Shown here piece by piece: positions 17,391 through 26,074 of a stretch of DNA of 64,000 nt (position 1 is its first letter; every line of letters begins with the position of its first letter). The translations under genes and the position numbers were made by a program. This DNA comes from Paenarthrobacter nitroguajacolicus (GTDB taxonomy: Bacteria > Actinomycetota > Actinomycetes > Actinomycetales > Micrococcaceae), in assembly GCF_007786235.1 (NCBI RefSeq), contig NZ_VNFK01000002.1, forward strand, positions 124,001 through 188,000, read 5' to 3'. Under the pieces are notes generated by a model, which saw nothing but the letters and a program-made list of their open reading frames with translations, searched no databases and was not told the origin of the DNA.

Positions 17391-18541
17391 TGGGCGGCAG
17401 CGGCTGACTGAAGCCGATCCAGAGGCACCATGCCCACAAAGATGCGGCCGTCGTCGAGAATGAGGACGCTCAGCAGAGACGATGTCAATGCCCTGCCGCC
17501 GGAAACGGGCTGAAGCATCTGGGCGAGCTGGGGACTGGACATGAGCTCAGCCGGAGCAGAACCTGCCGGCAGTGCGACAACGGCGCCCCAGCCTTCGCCG
17601 GAGACGGTGGCCCCATGCTGTTTAGGGTCCGCCTGGCCGAAGGCTTCCGGCGTGGCATCAGGCCCGGGGACCGCGGAGTCGGGCTCCGGCGCTGGCATGG
17701 ACGGTACCGGTTTGGCGGGCAGCGCTTTCTCAGTGACCGTCGCGCCGGGCGGGGGCGTGAAGTTGAACAGCCCGGCGTCCGGAGTGGATAGATTCAGTTC
17801 CGTAAATGCCAGGGAGTAGGCAGGCTCGTCTTGTCCATTGGCCCGCACTTGGACGCCCAAGGGGAGCCCCGTCTCTGCATCCACGTCGATATCCACCGTA
17901 TCAACCAACGTTTCGGCACTGCGAGGGTTGAGGCTCAGGCGGTAGGCGCTCCGGCCAGCGACCGATGACGAGCCTCCCACAGTCACCTCGGTGGTGGCAT
18001 CAATGGCTGCGAGGAAGCGTTTCGCCATGGCCTCCGGAGTGGGCATATCCGGCCGTGGAGACGCGGAAGGAAGAGACTCCCTGAGTTCGGCCCTTGACGG
18101 CACCGGGACGCTCAGGTGGGTGGCGCTGTTGTCCGCCGAGTTGTAGAACCAGGCATCCCCACCATTGACCACGAGGTCACGTTCAGCCATCGGATCCAGG
18201 ATTTGCACCCGCGCCTTGAACGGACCGTCCACGTAAACCCGGGCCGTATGGGAGCCTGTCAGGAGCTCCAGCGCAGACGCAGTACCGGGGGCGATACCAG
18301 GACCAACAGCTGGCACTTCGGGAAGTCCCAGCTCAGACGCCTGCTCCACCGTGCCGGACAGGGCGCGCACCTCGGTCCGCGCGATCATGGCGAGGACTTC
18401 GTCAGCTGACTTGGGTGGAAGGGATACAGTGGCGCCTGCTTGGACTGAACCGAAGAGGACTGCCACCGCCAAGGCAAGTGGAATCAGGAGAGCTGGCAGC
18501 CAACGCTGCCTGGCCCGTGCCATTGCTACCAACCACCGCAT
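17387..18541 (-). CDS. Secreted/anchored LolA-like (DUF2092-type) protein
   Basis: 384 aa. The N-terminal hydrophobic segment (about residues 15-37, LPALLIPLALAVAVLFGSVQ) is a signal peptide or anchor. The body has the beta-rich pattern of LolA/LppX-like lipid-binding proteins: 'VYVDGPFKARVQILDPMAERDLVVNGGDAWFYNSADN', then 'GLPLGVQVRANG' and 'FNFTPPPGATV'. A Pro/Ala-rich stretch leads to a separate C-terminal part. It is first in an operon with an ABC ATPase and permease. I infer an extracytoplasmic partner that senses or carries a hydrophobic substrate. Confidence 0.75.
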   Translation of the reverse strand: MRWLVAMARARQRWLPALLIPLALAVAVLFGSVQAGATVSLPPKSADEVLAMIARTEVRALSGTVEQASELGLPEVPAVGPGIAPGTASALELLTGSHTARVYVDGPFKARVQILDPMAERDLVVNGGDAWFYNSADNSATHLSVPVPSRAELRESLPSASPRPDMPTPEAMAKRFLAAIDATTEVTVGGSSSVAGRSAYRLSLNPRSAETLVDTVDIDVDAETGLPLGVQVRANGQDEPAYSLAFTELNLSTPDAGLFNFTPPPGATVTEKALPAKPVPSMPAPEPDSAVPGPDATPEAFGQADPKQHGATVSGEGWGAVVALPAGSAPAELMSSPQLAQMLQPVSGGRALTSSLLSVLILDDGRIFVGMVPLDRLQSAAAAQ

Positions 18542-18652
18542 GTGAAAGGCATAAATCCAGATTACTCCGGATACCTACGGGCACCACCCCGCCAGCGGCT
18601 GGATACGGTCCAGGCTGGATGTGCCGAACCGTACCCAATCCGCGAAGGGCGG

Positions 18653-19723
18653 CTACCAGGTTTGCGTGACCTTCAGCAGGCCGCGCGGGGCGTCGGGATC
18701 ATTGCCACGTGCCACCGAAAGCTGGAGTGCGAGCAATTGAAGGGGCAGGATCTGCAGGATGGGAGAAAGCTCCTCTGGCACACCCGTCGGCAACGGCAGC
18801 ACCAGTCCGTCCCGCAGTGCAGCAGTGGGATCACCCACGACGCACACATGCGCGCCCCGGTCAGCCAGCCGTTCCAGAACAGGACGCATGGCCGCCCCAC
18901 CGATGCCTTCCGGGACCACTGCGACGACGGGGTGCTGGGAATCGATCATGGCGAACGGACCATGCAGCAAATCCGCACCGGAGAAGGCCTGTGCAGGAAG
19001 GTAGGAAGTCTCCATGAGCTTGAGTGCACCTTCCCGGGCCGTGGGGTAGGAGTAGCCGCGCCCCGTGGTGATGATGCGATCGGCAAACCGGTACTTGCCG
19101 GCAATGTCCACGACGGCGTCGTCTTCCAGCACTGTCGCCGCCCACTCCGGAAGCCGCCTGGCGTCGTCAGCCGAACCACCACCCCAGGCTTCGATCAGCA
19201 ACCACAGCGCCAGGAGTTGCGCGGTGTAGCTCTTGGTGGCCGCCACGGCGGATTCTTTTCCGGCCTGAATGTCCAGATGGTGTTCGGCGGCGCCGGCCAG
19301 CGGCGAATCCGGCGAGTTGGTCACAGCCACAGTGAGGGCGCCCAGGCGGCGGGCTGCCGCCGTCGACTCCACCAGGTCCGGGGAGCCGCCGGACTGGCTC
19401 ACTGCCAGCCAGAGGACACCGTCCAACGTCGGAGCGGCACCGTAAGCGGTGAGGGTCGACGGCGACGCGAGGCCCACCGGCAGCCCAAGCTTGATTTCGA
19501 TGAGGTACTTCGCGTAAAGCGCGGCGTGGTCGCTGGTTCCGCGTGCGGCCAGCAGGACAAAACGCGGGGCGGCCTTCTTGATGATGTGAGCCATGGCGCT
19601 GAACTGGTGCAGGCCGGAATCGAGCAGTCCGGCAAGCACCTGCGGCTGTTCGCCGATTTCGCTGGCCATCAGGAAACCGGGAGCGGCCTCCATGGGTGCG
19701 GGGGAGTCGGAAATGATGGTCAT
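18653..19723 (-). CDS. SIS-domain sugar-phosphate deaminase/isomerase (NagB-II/AgaS-like)
   Basis: 356 aa with two SIS domains. The first has AARGTSDHAALYAKY and SQSGGSPDLVEST; the second has GRGYSYPTAREGALKLME and LLHGPFAMID, as in the isomerase half of GlmS. It lacks the glutaminase domain, so conversion of glucosamine-6-P to fructose-6-P plus ammonia is the likely reaction, as in NagB-II proteins. It is last in the operon sugar porter-kinase-SIS under a DasR-like regulator. The start is an ATG with AGGA upstream, 29 bases after the kinase stop. Confidence 0.82.
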   Translation of the reverse strand: MTIISDSPAPMEAAPGFLMASEIGEQPQVLAGLLDSGLHQFSAMAHIIKKAAPRFVLLAARGTSDHAALYAKYLIEIKLGLPVGLASPSTLTAYGAAPTLDGVLWLAVSQSGGSPDLVESTAAARRLGALTVAVTNSPDSPLAGAAEHHLDIQAGKESAVAATKSYTAQLLALWLLIEAWGGGSADDARRLPEWAATVLEDDAVVDIAGKYRFADRIITTGRGYSYPTAREGALKLMETSYLPAQAFSGADLLHGPFAMIDSQHPVVAVVPEGIGGAAMRPVLERLADRGAHVCVVGDPTAALRDGLVLPLPTGVPEELSPILQILPLQLLALQLSVARGNDPDAPRGLLKVTQTW

Positions 19724-19752
19724 GGGTTCCTGTCTGGGTAGGAGGGTGGGAA

Positions 19753-20661
19753 TCAGTCCTGGATCAGCTGGCGGGCCAGTTCCACCGCACCGTGGACGGG
19801 TGCCTGCGTCAGGATCCGGATGGACGACGGATCTTCCAGGGAGAGTTTGCGGGCAACGGCCCCGGCGAGTTGGCTTTGGTTCACCAAGAGGGCGCCGGCC
19901 ATGACCAAGGGCAGGTCCAAGCCCAGTTCACCCATCACCTGCCGGGCCAAAGTGGCCAGCGAGTGGGCGGCTTCGGCCTGGATCCTCAAAGCCGCGGGAT
20001 CGCCCTCGGCTGCCAGGTCCAGGACCAGTGGGGCCAATCCCGCCCAATGGTCCGGCTCTGGCTTGGCGTAGAACGAATCCATGAGCTGCAAAGCGTCAGC
20101 GCTTGCGGTGGCCGCCATCAGTGCCCGGACCAGCGTGCCGGGCTCCAAGCCGGCGTAATACTCGCGGAGAGCCTCGCGAACAGCGTCCCGGACCACGGAG
20201 TAACCGCCACCTTCGTCACCCAGCAGGTAGCCGTAACCTCCGCTGCGGGCTTCGCGTCCGTCACGGCTCCTTCCCCATGCCACGGAGCCGGTGCCCGCCA
20301 CCACCACGGCGCCGGCGTCCAGGCCTGCTGCAGCCAGGACTATGCGCGTGTCATGGACGACGTCGATCCTGGCACCGGGGAAGTGTTCCGTCAGCAGGGC
20401 GGACAGGACAGCCCGGCTCGCCGGGGTGTCCGCGCCGGCGGCACCGACGCAGACGGCTTCAATTCCGCCGCCGACGCTCGTAGCGATCCGGCGCAGCACG
20501 GCGTCGGCTCCTTGGTGGCCCACCGACGACAGGTTGGCGCTGGCTTCGGTAATTTCGACGCCGGAACCACCTGGGGGCGCTGTGTTCGGCTGCCGGTCGT
20601 CCCACCGCACGGCGTGTGTCTTGGAGCCCCCGATGTGGAGGCCCAGAACCGCCGGCGTCAC
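19753..20661 (-). CDS. BadF/BadG-type N-acetylglucosamine (amino-sugar) kinase
   Basis: 302 aa of the ASKHA fold. Phosphate 1 loop GLHIGGSKTHAVRW, then 'VVVAGTGSVAWG' (phosphate 2), and GGYGYLLGDEGGGYSVV, the hallmark of eukaryotic-type GlcNAc kinases in the BadF/BadG family. The GTG start overlaps the transporter stop as GTGA. With the SIS deaminase downstream and DasR-like control, the likely task is to phosphorylate GlcNAc or glucosamine taken up unmodified. The exact sugar is inferred. Confidence 0.82.
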   Translation of the reverse strand: MTPAVLGLHIGGSKTHAVRWDDRQPNTAPPGGSGVEITEASANLSSVGHQGADAVLRRIATSVGGGIEAVCVGAAGADTPASRAVLSALLTEHFPGARIDVVHDTRIVLAAAGLDAGAVVVAGTGSVAWGRSRDGREARSGGYGYLLGDEGGGYSVVRDAVREALREYYAGLEPGTLVRALMAATASADALQLMDSFYAKPEPDHWAGLAPLVLDLAAEGDPAALRIQAEAAHSLATLARQVMGELGLDLPLVMAGALLVNQSQLAGAVARKLSLEDPSSIRILTQAPVHGAVELARQLIQD

Positions 20662-22088
20662 CGGACTGCCGCCGGTTCGGTGATCTCGCCCAATGGCGTC
20701 TTGCCGGCCTCAGCCTCAGGCCACTTCCCGCCGTTTTCCCAGAACTGCTGTATTTCTTCCAACTGACGTCCCTTCGTTTCGGGTGCGAACTTGCGGACAA
20801 ACATAAAGCCGAGGATAGCCAGTACGCCGAACACAGCGAAGGTTCCCGCACCGCCAAGTCGCTGAAGCATCGTGAGGAAGAATGCCGCCACCAGCACGTT
20901 GGCCACCAAATCGGACGTCAGCATGGCGCTCGCCCCGAGTGATCGCAGCCGTGACGGGAAACTCTCACCGGCGTAAACCCACACCAAGGCACCGAAGCCG
21001 AAAGTGAATCCAACGGTGAACAGCAGGACCCCGAGGAAGCCCAGCACGGTGAGGAGCCCGCCGAAGTCCTGGCCAGCGATGAAGACGCCCACCAACAGGA
21101 CGTTGGCCACGACCATCATGCCGATGCCGGTCAGGAGCACCGGGCGGCGGCCCAGCCGGTCCACCAGAGACAGAGAGACGAAGACGGCCGCAAGTGCGGC
21201 AACCTGAACCGCGGCCGGGAGGAGCAAAAGCGCTGCGTTGCCACTGAAGCCCATAGCTTCGAAGATTCTGGGGCTGTAATAGACCACGGCGTTGATGCCG
21301 GTGATTTGGATGAAGAAGCCCAAGCCCACAACAAACACGGTGGCCCTCAGGTAGGGGGTGCGCAGCATTTCACGAATTCCGCCACCGCGTTCTTCGCGGA
21401 TGGCGCGCTGCATCTCGGCAAGTTCAGCCTCCACGTCGGTGTCCGGCTCGATGGCGCTGAGTGTCTTCCTGGCGTCTGCGGTCCTGCCTCGCATCATGTA
21501 CCACCGCGCGGTGTCAGGGAGCTTGATGACGATGGCCAGGACAATCACCGCGGGAACCGCGGCCAGGCCCAGCATCCATCGCCAGGAGCCGGTGCCCGCC
21601 AGGGCGTAGGCGGCGACGTATCCGACGATGATGCCGATGACCGTGGCCACCTGGTAGGCAACCAGCAGCGCTCCACGGACTTTTGCCGGAGCCGACTCTG
21701 CTACGAAGACCGGAACCACCACCACGGAGACACCGATGGTCAAGCCAAGGAGGAGGCGTGCGATCAGCAGCGTGGGAACGTCGTTGGACATCGCGCTGAG
21801 GATGGCGAAGAGCGCGTACCCCACGGCGAGCCCCACCATGCAGGCCTTGCGGCCCAATCGGTTGGATAGCCAGCCACCCACCAGGGCCCCGAGGACTTCG
21901 CCAGCAACCACGGCGGTGGTGACCAGTTCCTGCTGGGAGGTGGTGAGGTCGAACTGCTTCGTAATGAACAGCAGGGCACCGGCGATGTTCGACATGTCGT
22001 AGCCGTAGATCACGCCAATGGTGGCGGCAGCGCCGCCCACCAGGAGCCCGAGCCGGGGTGTTTGCCGTAGGTCGTGCAGGATCGACAT
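20658..22088 (-). CDS. MFS sugar porter
   Basis: 476 aa from the ATG at 22088, preceded by AAGGGA; an upstream in-frame extension runs into the operators and is rejected. Twelve membrane helices. Sugar porter signatures: 'GYDMSNIAGALLF' in TM1, NRLGRKACMVG and DRLGRRPVLL between helices, and the C-terminal PETKGRQLEEI. It is a proton-sugar symporter by family. It leads the operon with the amino-sugar kinase and SIS protein, giving a non-PTS uptake route. Two dre-like operators lie 50-95 bases upstream. Confidence 0.9.
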   Translation of the reverse strand: MSILHDLRQTPRLGLLVGGAAATIGVIYGYDMSNIAGALLFITKQFDLTTSQQELVTTAVVAGEVLGALVGGWLSNRLGRKACMVGLAVGYALFAILSAMSNDVPTLLIARLLLGLTIGVSVVVVPVFVAESAPAKVRGALLVAYQVATVIGIIVGYVAAYALAGTGSWRWMLGLAAVPAVIVLAIVIKLPDTARWYMMRGRTADARKTLSAIEPDTDVEAELAEMQRAIREERGGGIREMLRTPYLRATVFVVGLGFFIQITGINAVVYYSPRIFEAMGFSGNAALLLLPAAVQVAALAAVFVSLSLVDRLGRRPVLLTGIGMMVVANVLLVGVFIAGQDFGGLLTVLGFLGVLLFTVGFTFGFGALVWVYAGESFPSRLRSLGASAMLTSDLVANVLVAAFFLTMLQRLGGAGTFAVFGVLAILGFMFVRKFAPETKGRQLEEIQQFWENGGKWPEAEAGKTPLGEITEPAAVR

Positions 22089-22140
22089 CTTTGTCCCTTG
22101 AATCTGTGGAAAAGTAGGGTCTTGCCGGAGGATTTCCGGA

Positions 22141-22156
22141 ATTGGTTTAGACCAAC
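22141..22156. promoter_or_regulatory. dre-like operator 1 (DasR/NagR type)
   Basis: ATTGGTTTAGACCAAC matches 12 of 16 positions of the Streptomyces DasR element ACTGGTCTAGACCACT and has a TTGGT/ACCAA palindrome. It lies between the porter operon and the GntR gene. Confidence 0.7.
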
Positions 22157-22164
22157 CTGCACAA

Positions 22165-22182
22165 GATTGGCATAGACCAATC
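22165..22182. promoter_or_regulatory. dre-like operator 2 (DasR/NagR type)
   Basis: GATTGG-CATAGA-CCAATC, with perfect 6-bp arms, matches 12 of 16 positions of the dre consensus. Its centre is 25 bases from that of operator 1. The pair would let one dimer on each control both divergent units. Confidence 0.7.
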
Positions 22183-22209
22183 ATGTTGTCTACAAGTAGG
22201 ATGTCCAAT

Positions 22210-22932
22210 ATGTCCGCAGATGCCGCGCCAGCGACCCCAAAGTACTATCTCCTCAAGACCGAGGTGCTGGGACTCATAGCCGGGCTGCAGCCGGGCACGC
22301 TGATCCCCACGGAGCGTGCCCTGGCGGAGAAGTATTCGACATCCCGTACCACGGTCCGGCAGGCCATCAGTGAGCTCGTGGCGGAGGGAAGGCTGGGCCG
22401 CATCCAAGGGCACGGAACCTTCGTGGCTCCGCCGAAAGTGACCCACGTCCGGCAGCTGACATCGTTCTCGGATGATGCCCGAACGCAGGGGCTGCGGCCG
22501 GACTCCCGGTTGATCGCCCTCGATGTCGTCAAGTCTGACGCCGACGTCGCAGGCCATCTGGGGCTAAACCAAGGAGATCCGGTGACCCGGCTTGAGCGCA
22601 TCCGCTTGATAGAGGGGGAGCCGTTGGCGCACGAGACAGCCTGGCTGCCCGGCAAGCTGCCACGATTCAAGTCGAATCTCGCCAAGGCTGGTTCGCTCTA
22701 TGCAGTGTTGGCCGATGCCTACGCCATCAATATCGCCGACGTTGAGGACACGGTGGAGACCGCACTGGCCGGTCCAGCCGATGTCAGGCTGCTGGGAATC
22801 GAAATGGGGGCACCCTTGCTGGTGGTCCATCGCCTGGCCCGTGACGCCGCTGGCGCCCCGGTGGAGTGGACCCGCAGCGCGTTTCGCGGGGACAGGTTCC
22901 GGTTTGTATCGCGAGTGAAGGCCGGAGGTTGA
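22210..22932 (+). CDS. DasR/NagR-like GntR-family regulator
   Basis: 240 aa from the ATG at 22210, chosen because AGTAGGA lies eight bases ahead; ATGs at 22183 and 22201 are in frame. The winged helix covers about 20-75 (PTERALAEKYSTSRTTVRQA, GRIQGHGTFVAPPK) and a UTRA effector domain follows to the end ('HETAWLP', 'GAPVEWTRSAFRGDRF'). The sequence is close in pattern to Streptomyces DasR, which is released from DNA by glucosamine-6-P or GlcNAc-6-P. Divergent from the amino-sugar operon, with two dre-like operators between. Confidence 0.87.
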   Translation: MSADAAPATPKYYLLKTEVLGLIAGLQPGTLIPTERALAEKYSTSRTTVRQAISELVAEGRLGRIQGHGTFVAPPKVTHVRQLTSFSDDARTQGLRPDSRLIALDVVKSDADVAGHLGLNQGDPVTRLERIRLIEGEPLAHETAWLPGKLPRFKSNLAKAGSLYAVLADAYAINIADVEDTVETALAGPADVRLLGIEMGAPLLVVHRLARDAAGAPVEWTRSAFRGDRFRFVSRVKAGG

Positions 22933-22959
22933 CCGCCCCTTTCCTGCCGGTGACCGCCG

Positions 22960-23823
22960 TCAGGAAGCCGTAACCCCTGCTGTTTCCTTCAAAGTACGGC
23001 GAACGAACTCCGCGCTCGGCTCCGCATAGGCGGCCACGATCCGGCGGAACAGATCCGCGCCTTCGCCCCCGGGCCAGTCCTCAGGTAGGAACGCGGACGG
23101 GAGGCCTGGATCGAGGTACGGAATGATTCGCCACCGGTCAATGCACTGGACATAGGTGGCAAAGGCATCGGGAGAAGAGTGCACGGCCGCACCGGCACGC
23201 GCGGCGCCGGCTGCGCCGTGCTCCCGGATAAAGTCGTTGTGCAATTCGGCCACTGCGTCCAGGTCCCACCACTTGGAAGCGGCATCCCGGAGGCTGCCAC
23301 CCACCAGCGGGGTGTCAGTCACGAAAATCGTTGCCATGTCCCGCAACTCCAGGTCCGACAGGATTTCCTCGACCTCAACACGCAACGAGTCCGGGCAGAT
23401 CCAGAGGCCGGCCGCCACCGTCCCACAGCCAATCCAGTGGAGCCTGCGGCGCAGCTGATGGCGCTTCTCCCGCTCCGTCTCCGGGATGGAGAAAGAGATC
23501 AGGCACCAGGGATCCGAAGCCGACATGCTCCGTGGGTGGTAGATTCTGCGGTCGCCACGGGCCAGCATGGCGGAGGCCCCGTCGGTGAGGGTGAAGCCTG
23601 GGACGCCATTGCGGACCTCCTGCATCACAACGTCCTTCTTGCGCAGGCGCCCCAGGGCCGTCCGGGACACTGTCCCGGACGTGCCCAGGGCCGCCATCAG
23701 AGCAACGATGTCCTTGGCCGACATCCATCCGCCAGCGTCCCGCAGATACAGGCCGATGACCGTTCGCAGCAACGACGTTGTGCTCCCGGGACGGGAGTCC
23801 ATGTCGTCAAGGACGGCGCTCAC
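22960..23823 (-). CDS. PaaX-family transcriptional regulator
   Basis: 287 aa. The N-terminal winged helix (about 20-85, 'GGWMSAKDIVALMAALGTSGTVSRTALGRLRKKDVV') is followed by PaaX-type sections with 'DPWCLISFSIPETEREKRHQLRRRLHWIGCG'. PaaX repressors bind CoA thioesters of aromatic acids in known cases. This gene overlaps the kynureninase stop by GTGA, so it is made together with the tryptophan-degrading enzymes and likely controls that operon or the fate of anthranilate. Confidence 0.85.
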   Translation of the reverse strand: MSAVLDDMDSRPGSTTSLLRTVIGLYLRDAGGWMSAKDIVALMAALGTSGTVSRTALGRLRKKDVVMQEVRNGVPGFTLTDGASAMLARGDRRIYHPRSMSASDPWCLISFSIPETEREKRHQLRRRLHWIGCGTVAAGLWICPDSLRVEVEEILSDLELRDMATIFVTDTPLVGGSLRDAASKWWDLDAVAELHNDFIREHGAAGAARAGAAVHSSPDAFATYVQCIDRWRIIPYLDPGLPSAFLPEDWPGGEGADLFRRIVAAYAEPSAEFVRRTLKETAGVTAS

Positions 23824-25058
23824 AGCAGTTCGGAGAGGGCGTCGCGAATGGCTGCCACTCCCAGCTCAACCTCGGCGTAGCTCGTGCTCAGCGGGGACAG
23901 CCCAATGCGCAGGCCATGCGGAGGACGGAAGTCGGGGATGACCCCCTTCTCCCAGAGTTTGGCCGTGACGTCAGCGAAGAGCGGGTGGTCCACGGTGATG
24001 TGCGAGCCACGCTCAGCAGGATCCCGCGGGCTCACGATCTTCACGCCGAGCGGTACCAAAAGCTCCTCGGAGAGTGCAATGGCGTACTCAGTGAGCTTGA
24101 TTGATTTCTCGCGCACGGCGTCCATGCCCACGGAGGCAATCAGCTCAACCATGTCCTTGAGGGGCTGCATGGCCAACACGGGCGGCGTTCCTGTGATGAA
24201 CCGACGCATACCCTGTGCAGGACGATAGGAGTCGGTCATGCCGAAGGGGTTGTCGGCGCCCATCCACCCCCAGATCGGCTGTTGCAAACGATCCTGCTGC
24301 GAAGCATTCACGTAGCCGAAAGCGGGTGATCCCGGTCCGCCGTTGAGATACTTGTACGTGCAGCCGACTGCGAGGTCCACGTCCCAGGCGTCCAGTTCCA
24401 AGGGCACGGAACCAACAGAGTGGCAGAGGTCCCAGAGCATGAGGGCACCGGCTTGATGCACCTTGGCGGTGATACCCTTGGCGTCCGCCAGGAACCCTGA
24501 ACGGTACGCAACATGGCTGAGAACGACGACGGCGGTCCGCTCGCCGAGCAGTCCGTCCAGGTCGGCTTCGCGTACACCGCTGGCAGGGTTGGCGGCGATC
24601 CACCTGATGCTGGCCCCGCGCTCCTTGGCGATGCCCTCGATGATAAAGCGGTCCGTGGGGAAGTTGTCGCGGTCGATGATGATTTCGTCCCGGCCCGGCT
24701 GGGCGTCCACGGCTGCGCGGATCATCTTGTAGAGCATCACGGAAGTGGAGTCGCCAACGGTGGTTTGGCCAGGGGCTGCGCCGAGGGCCACTTCGCCGAT
24801 GCGGTCGCCCACAGCCGTGGGCTCGTCCATCCACTGCTCGTCCCAGCCGCGGATAAGGCGGCTGCCCCAAGCGTCATGAACGAACGAAGCGAGATTTCCG
24901 GCCGTTGCCTTCAGCGGGCGCCCCAATGAGTTGCCGTCCAAATAGGAGGTGAGTTGGTCGGCGTCGGGCGCATAGAAGGCGTCACGCTGGGCGGCGAGCG
25001 GATCGGCGGCATCCAGTGCGGCCGACGTTGGCCGCTGGGTTTCCTGTGCGGTGGTCAT
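23820..25058 (-). CDS. kynU: Kynureninase
   Basis: 412 aa, fold-type I PLP enzyme that splits kynurenine to anthranilate and alanine. Visible signs are 'DLAVGCTYKYLNGGPGSPAF' with the PLP lysine in YKYLNGGPG, the 'LWDLCHSVGSVPLELD' cofactor aspartate, and the C-terminal 'RPPHGLRIGLSPL'. The ATG has AGGAGG four bases upstream. It follows tryptophan dioxygenase by 37 bases in the same direction. No kynurenine formamidase gene is near, so that step must be encoded elsewhere. Confidence 0.94.
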   Translation of the reverse strand: MTTAQETQRPTSAALDAADPLAAQRDAFYAPDADQLTSYLDGNSLGRPLKATAGNLASFVHDAWGSRLIRGWDEQWMDEPTAVGDRIGEVALGAAPGQTTVGDSTSVMLYKMIRAAVDAQPGRDEIIIDRDNFPTDRFIIEGIAKERGASIRWIAANPASGVREADLDGLLGERTAVVVLSHVAYRSGFLADAKGITAKVHQAGALMLWDLCHSVGSVPLELDAWDVDLAVGCTYKYLNGGPGSPAFGYVNASQQDRLQQPIWGWMGADNPFGMTDSYRPAQGMRRFITGTPPVLAMQPLKDMVELIASVGMDAVREKSIKLTEYAIALSEELLVPLGVKIVSPRDPAERGSHITVDHPLFADVTAKLWEKGVIPDFRPPHGLRIGLSPLSTSYAEVELGVAAIRDALSELL

Positions 25059-25095
25059 GGTTCCTCCTGGGAGAGTGTGGTTCAGGGGTGGTTGC

Positions 25096-25965
25096 TTAGT
25101 TACCGATCTCGGTGCGAACGGCGTAGAGCTCAGGGAAGAACGTCAGGTCCAGGGCGCGCTTGAGGAAGTCGACGCCGGATGAGCCGCCGGTTCCCACTTT
25201 GAAGCCGATGGTGCGTTGGACGGTCCGGAGGTGGCGGAACCGCCACGCCTGGAAGTTGTCCTCGATATCCACCAGGTCCTCGCAGGCTTCGTAGAGACCC
25301 CACGGCGTATCGTCGGATTCGTAGATCTTCTGGAAGACCGGGACGAGGTCCTTGCGGAACGTCCATGGCTCGCTCTTGTCACGCTCAAGGATGTCGGTGG
25401 GGATGTCGTAGCCGGCGCGTGCAAGGACGGCCAGGAACGCGTCGTACAGCGTGGGCTCCTCCAACAGCGTACTGAGCAGGGCGTGGGCCTCGGGCTCGCT
25501 TTCGAAGACGCGCAGCATGCCTCGGTTCTTATTCCCCAGGAGAAATTCGACACCGCGGTACTGGTACGACTGGAATCCGGAAGAGCTTCCCAGGAAGCCC
25601 CTGAACTGCGCGTATTCGCGGGGAGTGAGCGTTCCGAGGACGGACCATTGTTCGGTCATGGTGCGCTGGATGGCCTTGACACGGGCGATGCACTTAAGCG
25701 CCTTGCCCAGGTTGTCGGCGTCGAAAAGCCTACGGGCCTCCAGCAGTTCATGCAGGACCAGCTTGAGCCAGAGTTCGCTGGTCTGGTGCTGAATGATGAA
25801 CAGCAGTTCGTCGTGGTGTTCCGGCTCGCTGAGCGGGTGTTGAGAGCTGAGCAGGTGGTCGAGGTCCAGATATCCGCCGTACGACATCGCGTGCCGGAAA
25901 TCGGTGCGGACAGTGTCCTCAATCGGGCGGACGCTGTGGGCGGACTGGACTGCGGGCTTTTCCAT
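25096..25965 (-). CDS. kynA: Tryptophan 2,3-dioxygenase
   Basis: 289 aa, haem enzyme that opens the indole ring of tryptophan to N-formylkynurenine. Family signs: 'SYGGYLDLDHLLSSQHP', 'DELLFIIQHQTSELWLKL' and the haem-ligand region FRHLRTVQRTIGFKVGTGG near residue 240. First gene of the kynA-kynU-paaX unit. The ATG sits 7 bases after a TAATCT -10 with TTGACG 16 bases further upstream, so the transcript is predicted to be leaderless. Confidence 0.95.
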   Translation of the reverse strand: MEKPAVQSAHSVRPIEDTVRTDFRHAMSYGGYLDLDHLLSSQHPLSEPEHHDELLFIIQHQTSELWLKLVLHELLEARRLFDADNLGKALKCIARVKAIQRTMTEQWSVLGTLTPREYAQFRGFLGSSSGFQSYQYRGVEFLLGNKNRGMLRVFESEPEAHALLSTLLEEPTLYDAFLAVLARAGYDIPTDILERDKSEPWTFRKDLVPVFQKIYESDDTPWGLYEACEDLVDIEDNFQAWRFRHLRTVQRTIGFKVGTGGSSGVDFLKRALDLTFFPELYAVRTEIGN

Positions 25966-25971
25966 ATCCCG

Positions 25972-25999
25972 AGATTATCACTTCCATGACGAACGTCAA
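25972..25999 (-). promoter_or_regulatory. kynA promoter
   Basis: TTGACG (25999-25994), 16-base spacer, TAATCT (25977-25972); ATG exactly 7 bases beyond at 25965. Both hexamers are close to the housekeeping consensus. Confidence 0.65.
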
Positions 26000-26074
26000 G
26001 AGATTGATTTGCCTCTCGATGTCACTCGGGTCCCGTAGTCTGATCCTCAACCGTTTGGGGAAGGGGGAGCGACC

